Shown here: in pieces, positions 20,428-31,035 of the stretch
How the letters are laid out: every line of letters starts with the position of its first letter
How positions within the stretch are numbered: position 1 is the stretch's first letter
DNA from: Bacteroidota bacterium
GTDB lineage: Bacteria; Bacteroidota; Bacteroidia; Bacteroidales; F082
Length of the DNA stretch: 64,000 nucleotides
Assembly (NCBI GenBank): GCA_009773165.1
Contig: WOUZ01000004.1
Span: forward strand, 224,086-288,085
Direction: 5' to 3'
Made by a program: the position numbers and the translations under genes
Notes under the pieces: generated by a model
Database searches by the model: none
The model's input: only the letters and a program-made list of their open reading frames with translations
Told to the model about the DNA's origin: nothing

Positions 20428-21864
20428 ATGAAAGACAACCGAAAAATTTACATTTCTGTCGGTGCGATTCTCGCTGTTATTGCATTGGTATGGTATTTCA
20501 CTCAATCAGGAAAAGAAGAATCAATAGTTATTGAGGCTACTGTCAAGAAAGGACTTTTCACAATAAGTGTTACCACAACCGGGGAACTTGAAGCACGAAG
20601 TTCAGAGATGATTTACGGGCCCTCCCCTACTTCGCTGCGTGATGCCCGCATCTGGCAGTTAAAGATTGACGACATCATCCCGGATGGTACTATTGTAGAT
20701 TCAGGTAATTATGTGGCACAGCTTGACCGTTCTGAGTTAACGAATAAAATCAAGGATCAACAGATTGAAATTGAGCAATTTCAAAACAACTTCATTAAAA
20801 CACAACTTGATACAACCATGGATTTGCGAGCTGCCAGAAATGAGCTGGTGAATCTAAAGTATGCTATGGAAGAAGCTCAGATTGCTGTTGATCAATCGAT
20901 TTACGAACCACCAGCAACTCAACGTCAGGTTCAAATTGAACTGGATAGAGCTCAAAGATCTTATGATCAAGCTGTTAGAAACTACTCACTCAAATATGAG
21001 AAAGCTGTTGCCAATATGTCGGAAGTTTCAACAGCTCTAAAAAAGAAACAAACGGAATTTCAGAAATTTGTTGAACTTAGTGAAGAATTTACCATTCATG
21101 CCCCAAAAGCAGGCATGGTTATTTATCAACGTGACTGGGATGGTAAAAAACGTGGAGCAGGTGCAAGTATCAGCAGCTGGGAAAATGTTGTTGCCACATT
21201 GCCAAACCTGCGTGAAATGATTACAAAAACCTATGTGAATGAAGTAGATATCTCAAAAGTAAAAGTGGGTCAACGTGTTGAAATTGGTGTAGATGCTTTT
21301 CCTGAGAAGAAATTTACCGGTCAGGTGCTGGAGGTAGCAAATATTGGTGAACAACTGCGCAGTTCCAACGCAAAAGTATTTGAAGTGAAAATCGAAGTTA
21401 ACGAGTTTGACTCGATCGTTCGACCAGCAATGACTACTAAAAATGTCATCATAACAGATGAACTTTCTGACATGCTATATATTCCTCTTGAAGCGATTCA
21501 TGGGTTAGACAGTCTGCAATATGTTTTCATTGGCAACCGCAGGCAGCAGGTTATTCCAGGCAAATCAAATGAAAATGAGATCATTATAAGAGCAGGTCTT
21601 AAGGAAAACGATATGGTTCGATTAGTCCCACCTGATGATATTGCAGGTTTTAAACTTGAGATGCTCGACCAAGCCACCCTTGACAAAATTACGGAAGAAG
21701 ATGCATCGAAACAGGCAGAAATTGCTAAAGCTGCTGCCGCAAAAGAAGCAGAACGTCAGGAAATGATGCAGCAAAGAATGCAACAACCTAACGGAAACGG
21801 TCAGTCAGCAAAAGGCGGAACAGGTCGCAAGCAAGGAGGAGGTTCTCAAAGGAGATCCAGGTAA
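20428..21864 (+). CDS. efflux periplasmic adaptor subunit (HlyD/MacA family)
   Basis: N-terminal TM, lipoyl/hairpin region, FTIHAPKAGMVIYQRDWDGKKRGAG, and overlap with a MacB-like permease. Confidence 0.88.
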   Translation: MKDNRKIYISVGAILAVIALVWYFTQSGKEESIVIEATVKKGLFTISVTTTGELEARSSEMIYGPSPTSLRDARIWQLKIDDIIPDGTIVDSGNYVAQLDRSELTNKIKDQQIEIEQFQNNFIKTQLDTTMDLRAARNELVNLKYAMEEAQIAVDQSIYEPPATQRQVQIELDRAQRSYDQAVRNYSLKYEKAVANMSEVSTALKKKQTEFQKFVELSEEFTIHAPKAGMVIYQRDWDGKKRGAGASISSWENVVATLPNLREMITKTYVNEVDISKVKVGQRVEIGVDAFPEKKFTGQVLEVANIGEQLRSSNAKVFEVKIEVNEFDSIVRPAMTTKNVIITDELSDMLYIPLEAIHGLDSLQYVFIGNRRQQVIPGKSNENEIIIRAGLKENDMVRLVPPDDIAGFKLEMLDQATLDKITEEDASKQAEIAKAAAAKEAERQEMMQQRMQQPNGNGQSAKGGTGRKQGGGSQRRSR

Positions 21865-23234
21865 TGAAAACAGAACGCTATTGGGAAATCTTACAGGTTG
21901 CTTTGGAAGCCGTTTTTGCAAACCGCTCCAGATCAATACTTACAGCTCTTGGAATCATTTTTGGAGTTGCTGCTGTTATTGCCATGATGGCTATCGGCAA
22001 TGGAGCACGTCAGGAGATTTTGGAGCAGATAAAGATGGTTGGCGTTAATAACATTATTGTAAGCGCAAAAGTTGAAAAAGCCAGATCTTCTGATGATGAT
22101 TCCGAAGATGAAGGCAAAACTGAAAGCAAGAAATTTTCTCCGGGCCTTACTTTGCTCGATGCTCATGGCATAAAAAGTATCATTCCCACTGTCGAACGAA
22201 TCAGTCCTGAAGTTTCATATGAAACTAGTATTATCAAAGATGGAATTAGACAACAAGCTAAATTAAAAGGGGTTACGATAGATTTCTTTCAGGTTTTCAG
22301 CATGTCACTCGAATCAGGAACAATGTTCAATAAAGAACAATTGGAAGATGGTAGTCCGGTATGTATCATTGGTCCGGGAGTGAAAACACGATTTTTCGCA
22401 TTGGAGGATCCAATTGGCAAGCAAATTAAATGTGGAAATATTTGGCTAAAAGTAGTTGGTGTGCTCGAAAAGCGGCTGACTGGAAATCCCAAAACAGAAA
22501 ATATTGGTGTGTCCGACTATGATGATCACATTTATGCCCCTATTCAGACTGTTTTACTTCGCTTCAAAGACCGCTCATTAATAAATGCAGGTTCGGTTGC
22601 CGGAGGAAGCAACACGGTTATTTTTTCGGGCAACAGCATGATGTCGTTTAGCAATGAAAGCAGCGAGGATGAGAGTACGAATTACCATCAGCTCGATCGA
22701 ATAGTTGTACAAGTAGACGACAGCGAAAATCTCAGTTCAACAACTAAAATCCTCACTCAGATGTTAAAACGACGCCACTTGGGCGTTGAGGATTTTGAAA
22801 TTACTGTTCCAGAACTACTTTTGAAACAAGAGCAGCGAACAAAAGACATTTTTAATATCGTTCTCGGTGCAATTGCAGGCATCTCATTACTTGTTGGCGG
22901 AATAGGTATTATGAATATTATGCTCGCCTCGGTTATGGAACGTATACGTGAGATTGGCGTACGAAGATCGATTGGAGCAACACAAAATGATATCATTTTT
23001 CAGTTTCTAGCCGAAGCAACCCTTATCAGTATCAGTGGAGGTTTGATTGGTATTCTGCTGGGACTAATTATGGCTAAAGTAATTATGGAAACTACTGAAA
23101 TACTTACCATTGTGAGCCTTTCTTCCATCATTATTTCATTTGGTGTAGCTGCTACGGTTGGCATCGTTTTTGGCTACCTTCCGGCGCGCAAAGCGGCCGA
23201 TCAGGACCCGGTTGAATCACTTCGACACGATTAA
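21864..23234 (+). CDS. ABC transporter permease, MacB-like
   Basis: NRSRSILTALGIIFGVAAVIAMMAIGNGARQEI, GGIGIMNIMLASVMERIREIGVRRSIGA, FGYLPARKAADQDPVESLRHD. Confidence 0.93.
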   Translation: MKTERYWEILQVALEAVFANRSRSILTALGIIFGVAAVIAMMAIGNGARQEILEQIKMVGVNNIIVSAKVEKARSSDDDSEDEGKTESKKFSPGLTLLDAHGIKSIIPTVERISPEVSYETSIIKDGIRQQAKLKGVTIDFFQVFSMSLESGTMFNKEQLEDGSPVCIIGPGVKTRFFALEDPIGKQIKCGNIWLKVVGVLEKRLTGNPKTENIGVSDYDDHIYAPIQTVLLRFKDRSLINAGSVAGGSNTVIFSGNSMMSFSNESSEDESTNYHQLDRIVVQVDDSENLSSTTKILTQMLKRRHLGVEDFEITVPELLLKQEQRTKDIFNIVLGAIAGISLLVGGIGIMNIMLASVMERIREIGVRRSIGATQNDIIFQFLAEATLISISGGLIGILLGLIMAKVIMETTEILTIVSLSSIIISFGVAATVGIVFGYLPARKAADQDPVESLRHD

Positions 23235-23318
23235 AAGATTCTATATTTCTTTCAGCAATTTCCTCAGAAACTACTAATTACTTTAGAAGAAATTGATAGT
23301 AAGTGTCAAATATTCAAT

Positions 23319-23326
23319 TAATTTTG
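23319..23326 (+). promoter_or_regulatory. Bacteroidetes -7 element TAATTTTG upstream of ahpC
   Basis: TAnnTTTG match about 42 nt upstream of the ATG. Confidence 0.4.
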
Positions 23327-23367
23327 CAGTCAGAAAATTATTCAGTATTCAATAAATTTGAACCTTT

Positions 23368-23997
23368 ATGGCAGTATTAGTTGGCAAAAAAGCCCCTTAT
23401 TTTGAAGCAGATGCCGTTATTGACGGCGGTTTTGAAGAAAAATTCTCATTACAGCAGTACATTGGGAAGAAACATGTTATCTTTTTCTTTTATCCTTTGG
23501 ATTTTACATTTGTATGCCCTACCGAAATCATCGCGTTTCAGGATCGTATGGCAGAATTTGAAGACCGTAATGTAGCGGTTGTAGGATGTTCAATCGATTC
23601 AAAGTTCTCACATTGGGCATGGATCAATACACCTCGTGATAATGGTGGTATCCAAGGAGTTAAGTATCCTCTGGTATCTGACTTAACTAAAACCATCTCA
23701 ACAAACTATGATGTTTTAGCAGGCGAGTTTGCTTATAACGAAGATGGCGAAATGGAATTCAATGGTGATCCTGTCGCATATCGTGGACTCTTCCTTATTG
23801 ATAAACAAGGTGTTGTTCGTCACCAGGTAGTTAATGACCTTCCATTAGGCAGGAGTATTGACGAGGCACTTCGTATGATTGACGCTCTCCAACATTTTGA
23901 AGAAAATGGTGAAGTTTGCCCGGCAAACTGGAAGCAGGGAGATGAAGCAATGCTTGCAACACATGAAGGTGTTTCATCTTATCTGGCAAAACACTAA
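23368..23997 (+). CDS. ahpC: peroxiredoxin, alkyl hydroperoxide reductase C-like
   Basis: FFYPLDFTFVCPTEIIAFQDR peroxidatic Cys motif, VVGCSIDSKFSHWAW, C-terminal GEVCPANW resolving Cys. Confidence 0.95.
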   Translation: MAVLVGKKAPYFEADAVIDGGFEEKFSLQQYIGKKHVIFFFYPLDFTFVCPTEIIAFQDRMAEFEDRNVAVVGCSIDSKFSHWAWINTPRDNGGIQGVKYPLVSDLTKTISTNYDVLAGEFAYNEDGEMEFNGDPVAYRGLFLIDKQGVVRHQVVNDLPLGRSIDEALRMIDALQHFEENGEVCPANWKQGDEAMLATHEGVSSYLAKH

Positions 23998-24034
23998 AAG
24001 AGTTTTTCTGGGTTTCTTCTCAATTAAAATTTTA

Positions 24035-24064
24035 AAACCACCTCAAAAAGGTGGTTTTTTATTT
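24035..24064 (+). terminator. intrinsic terminator after ahpC
   Basis: AAACCACCTcaaaaAGGTGGTTTTTTATTT stem-loop with T-run. Confidence 0.85.
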
Positions 24065-24125
24065 AATTATGATCTGCTATTAAGATCAGCGGAAAGCTAA
24101 AAGCAGCCATAATTCTGAAACCATT

Positions 24126-24944
24126 CTAGAAAACCATCACAGCGCCAATTCCGGTTGCAGTTGGAGAAATACGCAATCCTTTTTGTGGATGTCTGTAATA
24201 ATAGAGGATTCCTCGTCCAATTAAATAGCCAATAGCTGCTCCTGCTAAAACATCAGAAGGCCAATGCGAACTACTTATCAACCTGCCATATGAGGTCAGA
24301 GCAGCCAAACCATACAAGCCGGCTCCCAATAAAGGCATGTCGTTGTAGTAGCCTGCCAGAACTGTAGCCACAGCAAACGCACGCATTGCATGTCCGGAAG
24401 GAAAAGCATCGAATTCAAACGATTTAAAGGGACCATCCCATTGATTGGAAACATATAACTGATCAGGCCGCGGCCTATGACTGATATGTTTCATAACAAA
24501 AGCAGTACCAGCGCTTAAAACAAATGCTTGGAAGCCAAGTAAAGCAGCTTCCTTTGGTCGTTGAAGTGACTTCATGCTACCAAATCCATACATAAGCGCA
24601 AAAGAAGGTAAAGCTACGATACCATTGCCAAAAACACCTGTCCACTCCATCTTATTTTCGTTGGCAAACGGGGAACTGCCATTAAACTTTTGAAACAAGG
24701 CTTTATCGTTAAGGTACATTGTCGTAAAAACAGCTCCTGTAAAGCCTGTAATCACCCATTCATTTGTGGTGAACCTCGAAGGTGAGACGACAAATTGTTT
24801 AAAGGCAGGCGCATATGATTTAAGGTAAGCCAGGTTGAAAGATACATAAGAATTTGTCTCAGGAGTTACATCTCCCTGACTTCTTATTGGTTGATGTATG
24901 AGGCTGAAAGCAATGAAAATCAGAGCTATGACAAAGGATTTCAT
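24126..24944 (-). CDS. PAP2-family phosphatase
   Basis: KHISHRPRPDQ...AFPSGHAMRAFAVATVL...SSHWPSDVLAGAAIGYLIGR acid phosphatase signature. Confidence 0.93.
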   Translation of the reverse strand: MKSFVIALIFIAFSLIHQPIRSQGDVTPETNSYVSFNLAYLKSYAPAFKQFVVSPSRFTTNEWVITGFTGAVFTTMYLNDKALFQKFNGSSPFANENKMEWTGVFGNGIVALPSFALMYGFGSMKSLQRPKEAALLGFQAFVLSAGTAFVMKHISHRPRPDQLYVSNQWDGPFKSFEFDAFPSGHAMRAFAVATVLAGYYNDMPLLGAGLYGLAALTSYGRLISSSHWPSDVLAGAAIGYLIGRGILYYYRHPQKGLRISPTATGIGAVMVF

Positions 24945-25711
24945 TCCAATTTCTTTGCTTCATTCCATAAGTCATCCATTTCTTCCAGACTCATGTTATG
25001 AAGTTGTTTATCAACTTCAGCTGCCTTATTCTCGATATAGCTAAAACGTGAACGGAACTTCTTATTCGTTCTTTCAAGTGCATCTTCTGGGTTTACTCCA
25101 ATATATCTTGCATAATTTACCAGGGCAAATAGCAGGTCACCAAATTCATCCTCCATACGATCGGAAGATGCGTTTGAAGCCACTTCCACCTGCAGCTCGG
25201 CCAGTTCTTCTTCAACTTTGAGCCAAACATCCTCTTTTCTTCTCCATTCAAAGCCAACACCTCCAGCTTTTTCCTGCATCCTGTATGCCTTTAATAAAGC
25301 TGGCAAACTAGCAGGCACGCCTTCAAGTACTGATTTTTTACCTTCTTTGAGCTTAATCTTTTCCCAGTTAGATTTAACATCATCTGAATCAGCTACTTTC
25401 ACATCTCCATAAATATGGGGATGACGTATGATGAGTTTCTCTGAAATAGAATCAATTACATCTTTAATGTCAAAGGCTCCTGATTCAGATCCTATTTTTG
25501 CATAAAAAACGAGGTGCAGCGTTAAATCACCCAACTCCTTTTTAACCTCCTGAAGGTCATTTTTAAGAATTGCATCGCTCAGTTCGTAGGTTTCTTCTAT
25601 TGTAAGATGTCTAAGACTTTCCAGCGTTTGAACCCGATCCCAGGGGCAACCTGCACGCAATTCATCCATTATTGTTAACAACCTTTCAAACGCTTCTAAT
25701 TTCTCTTTCAT
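24941..25711 (-). CDS. mazG: nucleoside triphosphate pyrophosphohydrolase
   Basis: LRAGCPWDRVQTLESLRHLTIEETYEL and EDEFGDLLFALVNYAR. Confidence 0.96.
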   Translation of the reverse strand: MKEKLEAFERLLTIMDELRAGCPWDRVQTLESLRHLTIEETYELSDAILKNDLQEVKKELGDLTLHLVFYAKIGSESGAFDIKDVIDSISEKLIIRHPHIYGDVKVADSDDVKSNWEKIKLKEGKKSVLEGVPASLPALLKAYRMQEKAGGVGFEWRRKEDVWLKVEEELAELQVEVASNASSDRMEDEFGDLLFALVNYARYIGVNPEDALERTNKKFRSRFSYIENKAAEVDKQLHNMSLEEMDDLWNEAKKLE

Positions 25712-25843
25712 AAAAATATCTAAATTTCGGGTAAAAGTACTTCAAATATTCCCCATAGGGAAGATTACCTCAAAAAACCGTCAAACGGGCAACAAATCTA
25801 CGTTTCACTCGTTAATTGACGAAGCTTAGGTTAAAGAAATCGT

Positions 25844-25851
25844 TACCTTTG
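25844..25851 (+). promoter_or_regulatory. Bacteroidetes -7 element TACCTTTG
   Basis: TAnnTTTG match 33 nt upstream of the PagL-like gene. Confidence 0.5.
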
Positions 25852-25883
25852 CGGGCTGTTTTGCACATTCCTGAAAATAATTT

Positions 25884-27056
25884 ATGAACTTTTATAAGCT
25901 CAGTATATATCTTTTGTTTTTTCTGTTTTTTTTTCAGAATAAGTCTTTTGGGCAACCCGGGCCACCTTTGCCTATCGACAATTACCAGATTGAGCTACGC
26001 ACACATTACGGTTTTTTTCTTAACCATCATTTTGAACTTGAACGGTTTAATGCCAATTTTCCGTCATTCGAGTTAGCGCTTCAACGACCCACTTTTGGTC
26101 GCCAGCGTTGGGAGTCGCTTTACGACTACCCTATCATTGGTGTATCGGTTTTTTATTCCGATCTTGGTAATTTCGAAGAGCTTGGACAGGTTGTTGCAGC
26201 CTATCCATTTATAAGTTTTCCACTCAATCAAAATGTTGATAACAGACTCAGTTTCCGTTTAGGTGTTGGATTAGCCTGGCTGACGGAGAGATATGATCCT
26301 ATTGAAAATTATAAAAACTTTGCAATAGGCTCTCATTTGAATGCTGCCGGAAGTCTCTATCTTGATTATAGAAAGAAGATTAGTCCAAGATTCACCTTTA
26401 TTGCATCAGGAGGATTGACACATTTTTCAAATGGGTCAACAAAAACACCAAATTTCGGTATTAACATTCTCACGGCATCTGCTGGCTTAACCTGGTATTT
26501 AAACCGGCCTAATCCCTATCTCGACAAAAAATTCCTACCCATTCTTCGGTTGTATGAATACGACAACAAAAAACGCTTTTCTATTGAAATAATACAATCT
26601 TTTGGTACCAGAGACATGTCGCAACAGCTTGGAAAAAGATATTTTGTTTCAAATACAGCAGCAAATTTCCTATTACCTGTTTCAATGAAAGGGAAGCTGG
26701 GTTTAGGTTTGGAAGTAACCTATGATGCTTCCGATAAAGGTGTGATTGACCAAAGGGAACTTATTGAAGGAATTGAATTATATGAAAAAAACAGTGAAAT
26801 CCTTAAGCCAGGAACAAGTATAGTTTACGAAATGATACTTTCAAAGACATCCTTTTTGTTCCAGTTAGGATTCCATTTAGCAGGCGCGGAAAAATCAGAC
26901 GGATATCTTTACGAAAAAGTCGGCTTTAAATATCATTTTACCGAAAACCTGTTCGCCAACATCGCTTTAACAGCGCATGGGGGTAGAGCAGATTATATAG
27001 GATATGGCATAGGTTACAGATGGAATTACAAGTTTTATCTAAAAAAACGACGATGA
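25884..27056 (+). CDS. acyloxyacyl hydrolase / PagL-like lipid A deacylase family outer membrane protein
   Basis: Signal peptide, beta-barrel strands, GGLTHFSNGSTKTPNFGINILTASAGL motif resembling the PagL His-Ser active site. Confidence 0.75.
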   Translation: MNFYKLSIYLLFFLFFFQNKSFGQPGPPLPIDNYQIELRTHYGFFLNHHFELERFNANFPSFELALQRPTFGRQRWESLYDYPIIGVSVFYSDLGNFEELGQVVAAYPFISFPLNQNVDNRLSFRLGVGLAWLTERYDPIENYKNFAIGSHLNAAGSLYLDYRKKISPRFTFIASGGLTHFSNGSTKTPNFGINILTASAGLTWYLNRPNPYLDKKFLPILRLYEYDNKKRFSIEIIQSFGTRDMSQQLGKRYFVSNTAANFLLPVSMKGKLGLGLEVTYDASDKGVIDQRELIEGIELYEKNSEILKPGTSIVYEMILSKTSFLFQLGFHLAGAEKSDGYLYEKVGFKYHFTENLFANIALTAHGGRADYIGYGIGYRWNYKFYLKKRR

Positions 27057-27793
27057 AAAAAACACACTTGCTTTATCTAAGTTGCCTACTGTTATTCTTT
27101 ACTTCCTGTGGCAAAACCAGTGTTGATTGCTTTTCGGATCCAGGAACAGTTGAAAGCATTATTCGCATACCCGACTCTACTTTCACAGGGATTGAAATGT
27201 ATAATAACATTGATGTAGATCTGGTTGCAAGTAATTTTGCACAAATTGAACTGATTGGAGGCAATAAACTTCTCGACGCTATCACAACCGAGGTTGAAGA
27301 CAATAAGCTCATTTTAAGAAACACAAGCGAGTGCAACTTCCTACGCTCATCCGACCGCCCCCTGAAAGCTATAATCTACTATACTCAACTCGACAGCCTC
27401 ATTTACCGATCCAATGGTAACCTGACTACCTTGGGTGCAATTAAATCTGACCAGTTTAAAATTGATATATTTGAAGGCTCGGGAAAGATAAGTCTCATAC
27501 TCAACACCTCCAAATCATATCTGAATTACCACTTTGGGACCGCAGATCTTCTCGTTGAAGGCAGCTCCAATGTCAATTATATTTACCAGGTAAGTTATGG
27601 TCCAATTGACGCAAGGCAACTCAACACACAATATACCTATTTGGAAAGCCGGTCGCCAAACAATTGTTTTGTTAAGTCTAACCTATCCCTTGAAGCAACT
27701 ATTAATGGTCCTGGAAATGTCTATTTTACCGGAAATGTGCAAAATCCGGTACTATCAGGTTCAGGAAGCGGTAAATTGTTACGACTCGAATAA
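27053..27793 (+). CDS. head GIN domain / DUF2807-like lipoprotein
   Basis: Lipobox LLFFTSCGK, FTGIEMYNNIDVDLVASNFAQIELIGG, GSGKLLRLE ending. ATG overlaps the upstream stop (ATGA). Confidence 0.75.
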   Translation: MKKTHLLYLSCLLLFFTSCGKTSVDCFSDPGTVESIIRIPDSTFTGIEMYNNIDVDLVASNFAQIELIGGNKLLDAITTEVEDNKLILRNTSECNFLRSSDRPLKAIIYYTQLDSLIYRSNGNLTTLGAIKSDQFKIDIFEGSGKISLILNTSKSYLNYHFGTADLLVEGSSNVNYIYQVSYGPIDARQLNTQYTYLESRSPNNCFVKSNLSLEATINGPGNVYFTGNVQNPVLSGSGSGKLLRLE

Positions 27794-27821
27794 ACGATTA
27801 TTATTAGCAACAAATAAAATG

Positions 27822-27859
27822 AAATAGCCGGAAATCATTCAAATGAAATCCGGCTATTT
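27822..27859. terminator. bidirectional intrinsic terminator between convergent genes
   Basis: AAATAGCCGGAaATCATT..AATGAaATCCGGCTATTT inverted repeat between the ends of 27793(+) and 27879(-). Confidence 0.8.
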
Positions 27860-27878
27860 ATTTTAAGTCAATTTAGCT

Positions 27879-29351
27879 TTAATAAGAACGTGCAAAAACA
27901 ACCCGCTGATTGGAAGGGTTCCCAGAATAGACGCACTGACCATCCTCCTGTCCACCACTTAACGGTATCAAACGAATCGTTGCTTTCGTTTCATCTTTAA
28001 TTTTTTGCTCCGTTTCAGAAGTTTCATCCCAATGTGCTTCGATAAATCCACCCTTTTCAATCTGAATTTTAAACTCATCCCAGCTGTCCACTTTGAAGGT
28101 ATTTGCTGTCCTGAAATCTAAAGCTTTTTGGTAAAGGTTCGTTTGAATCTGATCCAAGAGATGAACCACTTTTTGATCAATATCCTGAATTTGAAGTAGT
28201 TCCTTTTCTAAAGTATCTCTTCTGGCTATTTCAATCGTACCATTCTCCAAATCGCGTGGTCCTAATGCAAGGCGTAACGGAACACCTTTGAATTCCCATT
28301 CGTTAAACTTAAAACCAGGTTTTTGCGTGTCACGGTCATCTAATTTAACCCTGACTCCCAATGCTTCAAGCTGTTTTTTAATTTCTCGTCCTTTATCACA
28401 AATTGCTGTATATTGTTCTTCGTTTCTGTAAATAGGCACTATAACTACTTGTATTGGAGCAAGTTTAGGAGGAAGTACAAGGCCATTATCATCAGAATGT
28501 GTCATGACCAAAGCACCCATCAAACGAGTTGAAACGCCCCATGAAGTAGCCCAAACATATTCAAGTTTATTTTCTTTGCTTAAAAACTGAACATCAAATG
28601 CCTTGGCAAAATTTTGTCCAAGAAAATGAGAAGTACCAGCTTGAAGTGCTTTTCCATCCTGCATCATTGCTTCGATACAATAGGTCTCAACAGCACCTGC
28701 AAAACGTTCATTGGCTGATTTCACACCTTTCAATACAGGTATTGCCATCCATTCTTCTGCAAATTCGGCATACACACGCAGCATCTGTTCTGCCTCAGCA
28801 ACAGCCTCATCTTTTGTTGCATGCGCTGTATGTCCCTCCTGCCATAGAAATTCCGTAGTGCGTAAGAAAAGTCGGGTACGCATTTCCCAGCGTACAACGT
28901 TTGCCCACTGATTAATGAGTAATGGAAGATCTCTATATGACTGAATCCATGTACGATATGTATCCCAAATAATGGTTTCACTTGTTGGTCGCACAATAAG
29001 TTCTTCTTCCAAACGAGCAGTTTCATCCACTACAATACCTTTACCATTTTCGTCATTCTTCAAACGATAATGTGTTACTACAGCGCATTCCTTTGCAAAT
29101 CCTTCAACATGACTTGCCTCTTTGCTAAAGAATGACTTAGGAATAAACAAAGGGAAATAGGCATTTTGATGGCCCGTATCCTTAAACATTTTATCGAGAA
29201 CTGCTTGCATACGCTCCCAAATAGCATATCCGTACGGTTTAATAACCATACAACCTCTAACAGCCGAATTTTCTGCTAAATCAGCTTTTGTAACAATATC
29301 AGTGTACCATTGAGAATAATTATCCTCTCGTGTGCTTAAATCTTTCGCCAT
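27879..29351 (-). CDS. proS: prolyl-tRNA synthetase
   Basis: [68 protein letters not shown]. Confidence 0.97.
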   Translation of the reverse strand: MAKDLSTREDNYSQWYTDIVTKADLAENSAVRGCMVIKPYGYAIWERMQAVLDKMFKDTGHQNAYFPLFIPKSFFSKEASHVEGFAKECAVVTHYRLKNDENGKGIVVDETARLEEELIVRPTSETIIWDTYRTWIQSYRDLPLLINQWANVVRWEMRTRLFLRTTEFLWQEGHTAHATKDEAVAEAEQMLRVYAEFAEEWMAIPVLKGVKSANERFAGAVETYCIEAMMQDGKALQAGTSHFLGQNFAKAFDVQFLSKENKLEYVWATSWGVSTRLMGALVMTHSDDNGLVLPPKLAPIQVVIVPIYRNEEQYTAICDKGREIKKQLEALGVRVKLDDRDTQKPGFKFNEWEFKGVPLRLALGPRDLENGTIEIARRDTLEKELLQIQDIDQKVVHLLDQIQTNLYQKALDFRTANTFKVDSWDEFKIQIEKGGFIEAHWDETSETEQKIKDETKATIRLIPLSGGQEDGQCVYSGNPSNQRVVFARSY

Positions 29352-29454
29352 TTAAATTTTTGGTATAATATTTGTATTTTTCTGCTCGATTATAATCAGC
29401 AAAAATACGAAAACCATGCGTACTTCAAGCATAAATCTAACAGAGGCTCTTAAA

Positions 29455-30933
29455 ATGAAAACTTCTAAATTGTATTTATTTGCCATGTTGCTTGCACTTA
29501 GTGCATGTTCAACCAGTGGTGTCGTTTACGACGATGTGTATTACTCCCGTAAATCGGATAATAAAACAGTAACACCTGTATTAGCAACCGCTCCACAAGC
29601 TGGCACAACGGTTTCTACTCCCAGCAGCAACAGTTCCTATGAGTATCAAACGATTTATAAGGATGAGCAGCCAAATCAGGTAGCTACAGAAGAGCCTGAA
29701 GCAGTTTATTCTACAACAGAAACTGTTGTTGAGCCAGATGGAACAAGTTATTCAACAACAGAGACATATTATGATTCGGAATATGCCCAAAGGCTCAGAA
29801 GGTTCAATGGTGAAACAACAAGCTCGTTTGGATATTATGATGGATATAATACAGGATGTTACGATTGCAGCAGCAGTTCATTCTCTTTTGGATTCGGTTA
29901 TCCTTTTGGAATGAACATGTCTTTCGGATATAATTATGGATGGCCATACTATTCAGGCTATTCGCCCTATTACGGTTGGGGTTACGACCCATTTTACAGT
30001 CCATGGGGATTTGGTTATGGTTGGAATAATCCATTTGGATATTACGGAAGCTATTACGATGGTTATTATAACGGCTTCTGGGATGGATATTACTATGGCG
30101 GAGGCAATTGGGACTATCCAGGCAACTCTCGTCCAAGTACTTTATATGGACACAGGGGAAATCGTGGTGGAGGAACAACTATTCCAGGAAGGACAAGCGA
30201 TAGGTTGGCAGGAACGAACGAGAAATCTACTTATAGCAGTCCGCGTGGCGATAGAAGCATTGGAACAGGAAGCACGATCGGAACCAATTCTTCTGACAGG
30301 GTTACAAGCACAGGAGCAGACAGAGGTCAGACAAATGTTTCTGCAAGACCTGATAGAGGTACGTCAGTAACAGGTGATCGCGTTAGCCGACCTGTTAGTC
30401 AGGACAGAAATCAACGTCCAACGACACGCCCGTCAGCTGAACAAAAAGTAAATGAATACCGCGAACGTTATCAGCGTCCTTCAAACTCAACTGGAAATAC
30501 CCGTGAACAACGCTATGAACGACCAAAATCTTACACATCACCTTCAGTAAGACAACCCAAATCCAGCAATGAATATGTGCGTCCTCAATCAACGACACGT
30601 TCAACTCAAAACGAAACACGTACAACTGTGACACCAAACCGTCAAAATGTTCGCCCTCTTTCTACTCCTCAAAGGAGCAACAACGGACAATCTGTTTCAC
30701 AGCCTGCAAGATCCAATTCGTCAGGCAACAGCTCAACAAGGTCTGTTTCTCAGCCAAGCCGTAGTTCATCCTCCGGATCTTCGGGTGGAAGTTCATATTC
30801 ACCTAGCCGCAGTTCATCCTCAGGTAGCTCGGGAGGATCTTCAACACGCAGTTCGGGATCTTCAGGAAGTAGCTCTTCAGGAAGCAGCAGAGGTGGTTCA
30901 TCCGGTGGTTCTTCTTCAGGAGGCCGCAGATAA
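29455..30933 (+). CDS. low-complexity lipoprotein: Tyr/Gly/Trp-rich central region, Ser/Gly/Arg-rich C-terminus
   Basis: Lipobox MLLALSACS. Central GYNYGWPYYSGYSPYYGWGYDPFYSPWG, C-terminal SSSGSSGGSS repeats. Start set at the internal ATG preceding the signal peptide. Confidence 0.8.
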   Translation: MKTSKLYLFAMLLALSACSTSGVVYDDVYYSRKSDNKTVTPVLATAPQAGTTVSTPSSNSSYEYQTIYKDEQPNQVATEEPEAVYSTTETVVEPDGTSYSTTETYYDSEYAQRLRRFNGETTSSFGYYDGYNTGCYDCSSSSFSFGFGYPFGMNMSFGYNYGWPYYSGYSPYYGWGYDPFYSPWGFGYGWNNPFGYYGSYYDGYYNGFWDGYYYGGGNWDYPGNSRPSTLYGHRGNRGGGTTIPGRTSDRLAGTNEKSTYSSPRGDRSIGTGSTIGTNSSDRVTSTGADRGQTNVSARPDRGTSVTGDRVSRPVSQDRNQRPTTRPSAEQKVNEYRERYQRPSNSTGNTREQRYERPKSYTSPSVRQPKSSNEYVRPQSTTRSTQNETRTTVTPNRQNVRPLSTPQRSNNGQSVSQPARSNSSGNSSTRSVSQPSRSSSSGSSGGSSYSPSRSSSSGSSGGSSTRSSGSSGSSSSGSSRGGSSGGSSSGGRR

Positions 30934-31035
30934 TCTGGTTTCTTTTATATCAGTAATCTATTGAATTTCAATCTTGTACCGTTCTTTTAGAAATGAACGC
31001 TTAAAAAAAGTATTAACAGAAAATTAGTAAATACG

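Noticed and set aside
29804-30637. Overlapping antisense and alternate-frame ORFs in the low-complexity lipoprotein gene
   Set aside because: Artefacts of repetitive codon usage; His/Asn/Met-rich translations with no domain support.
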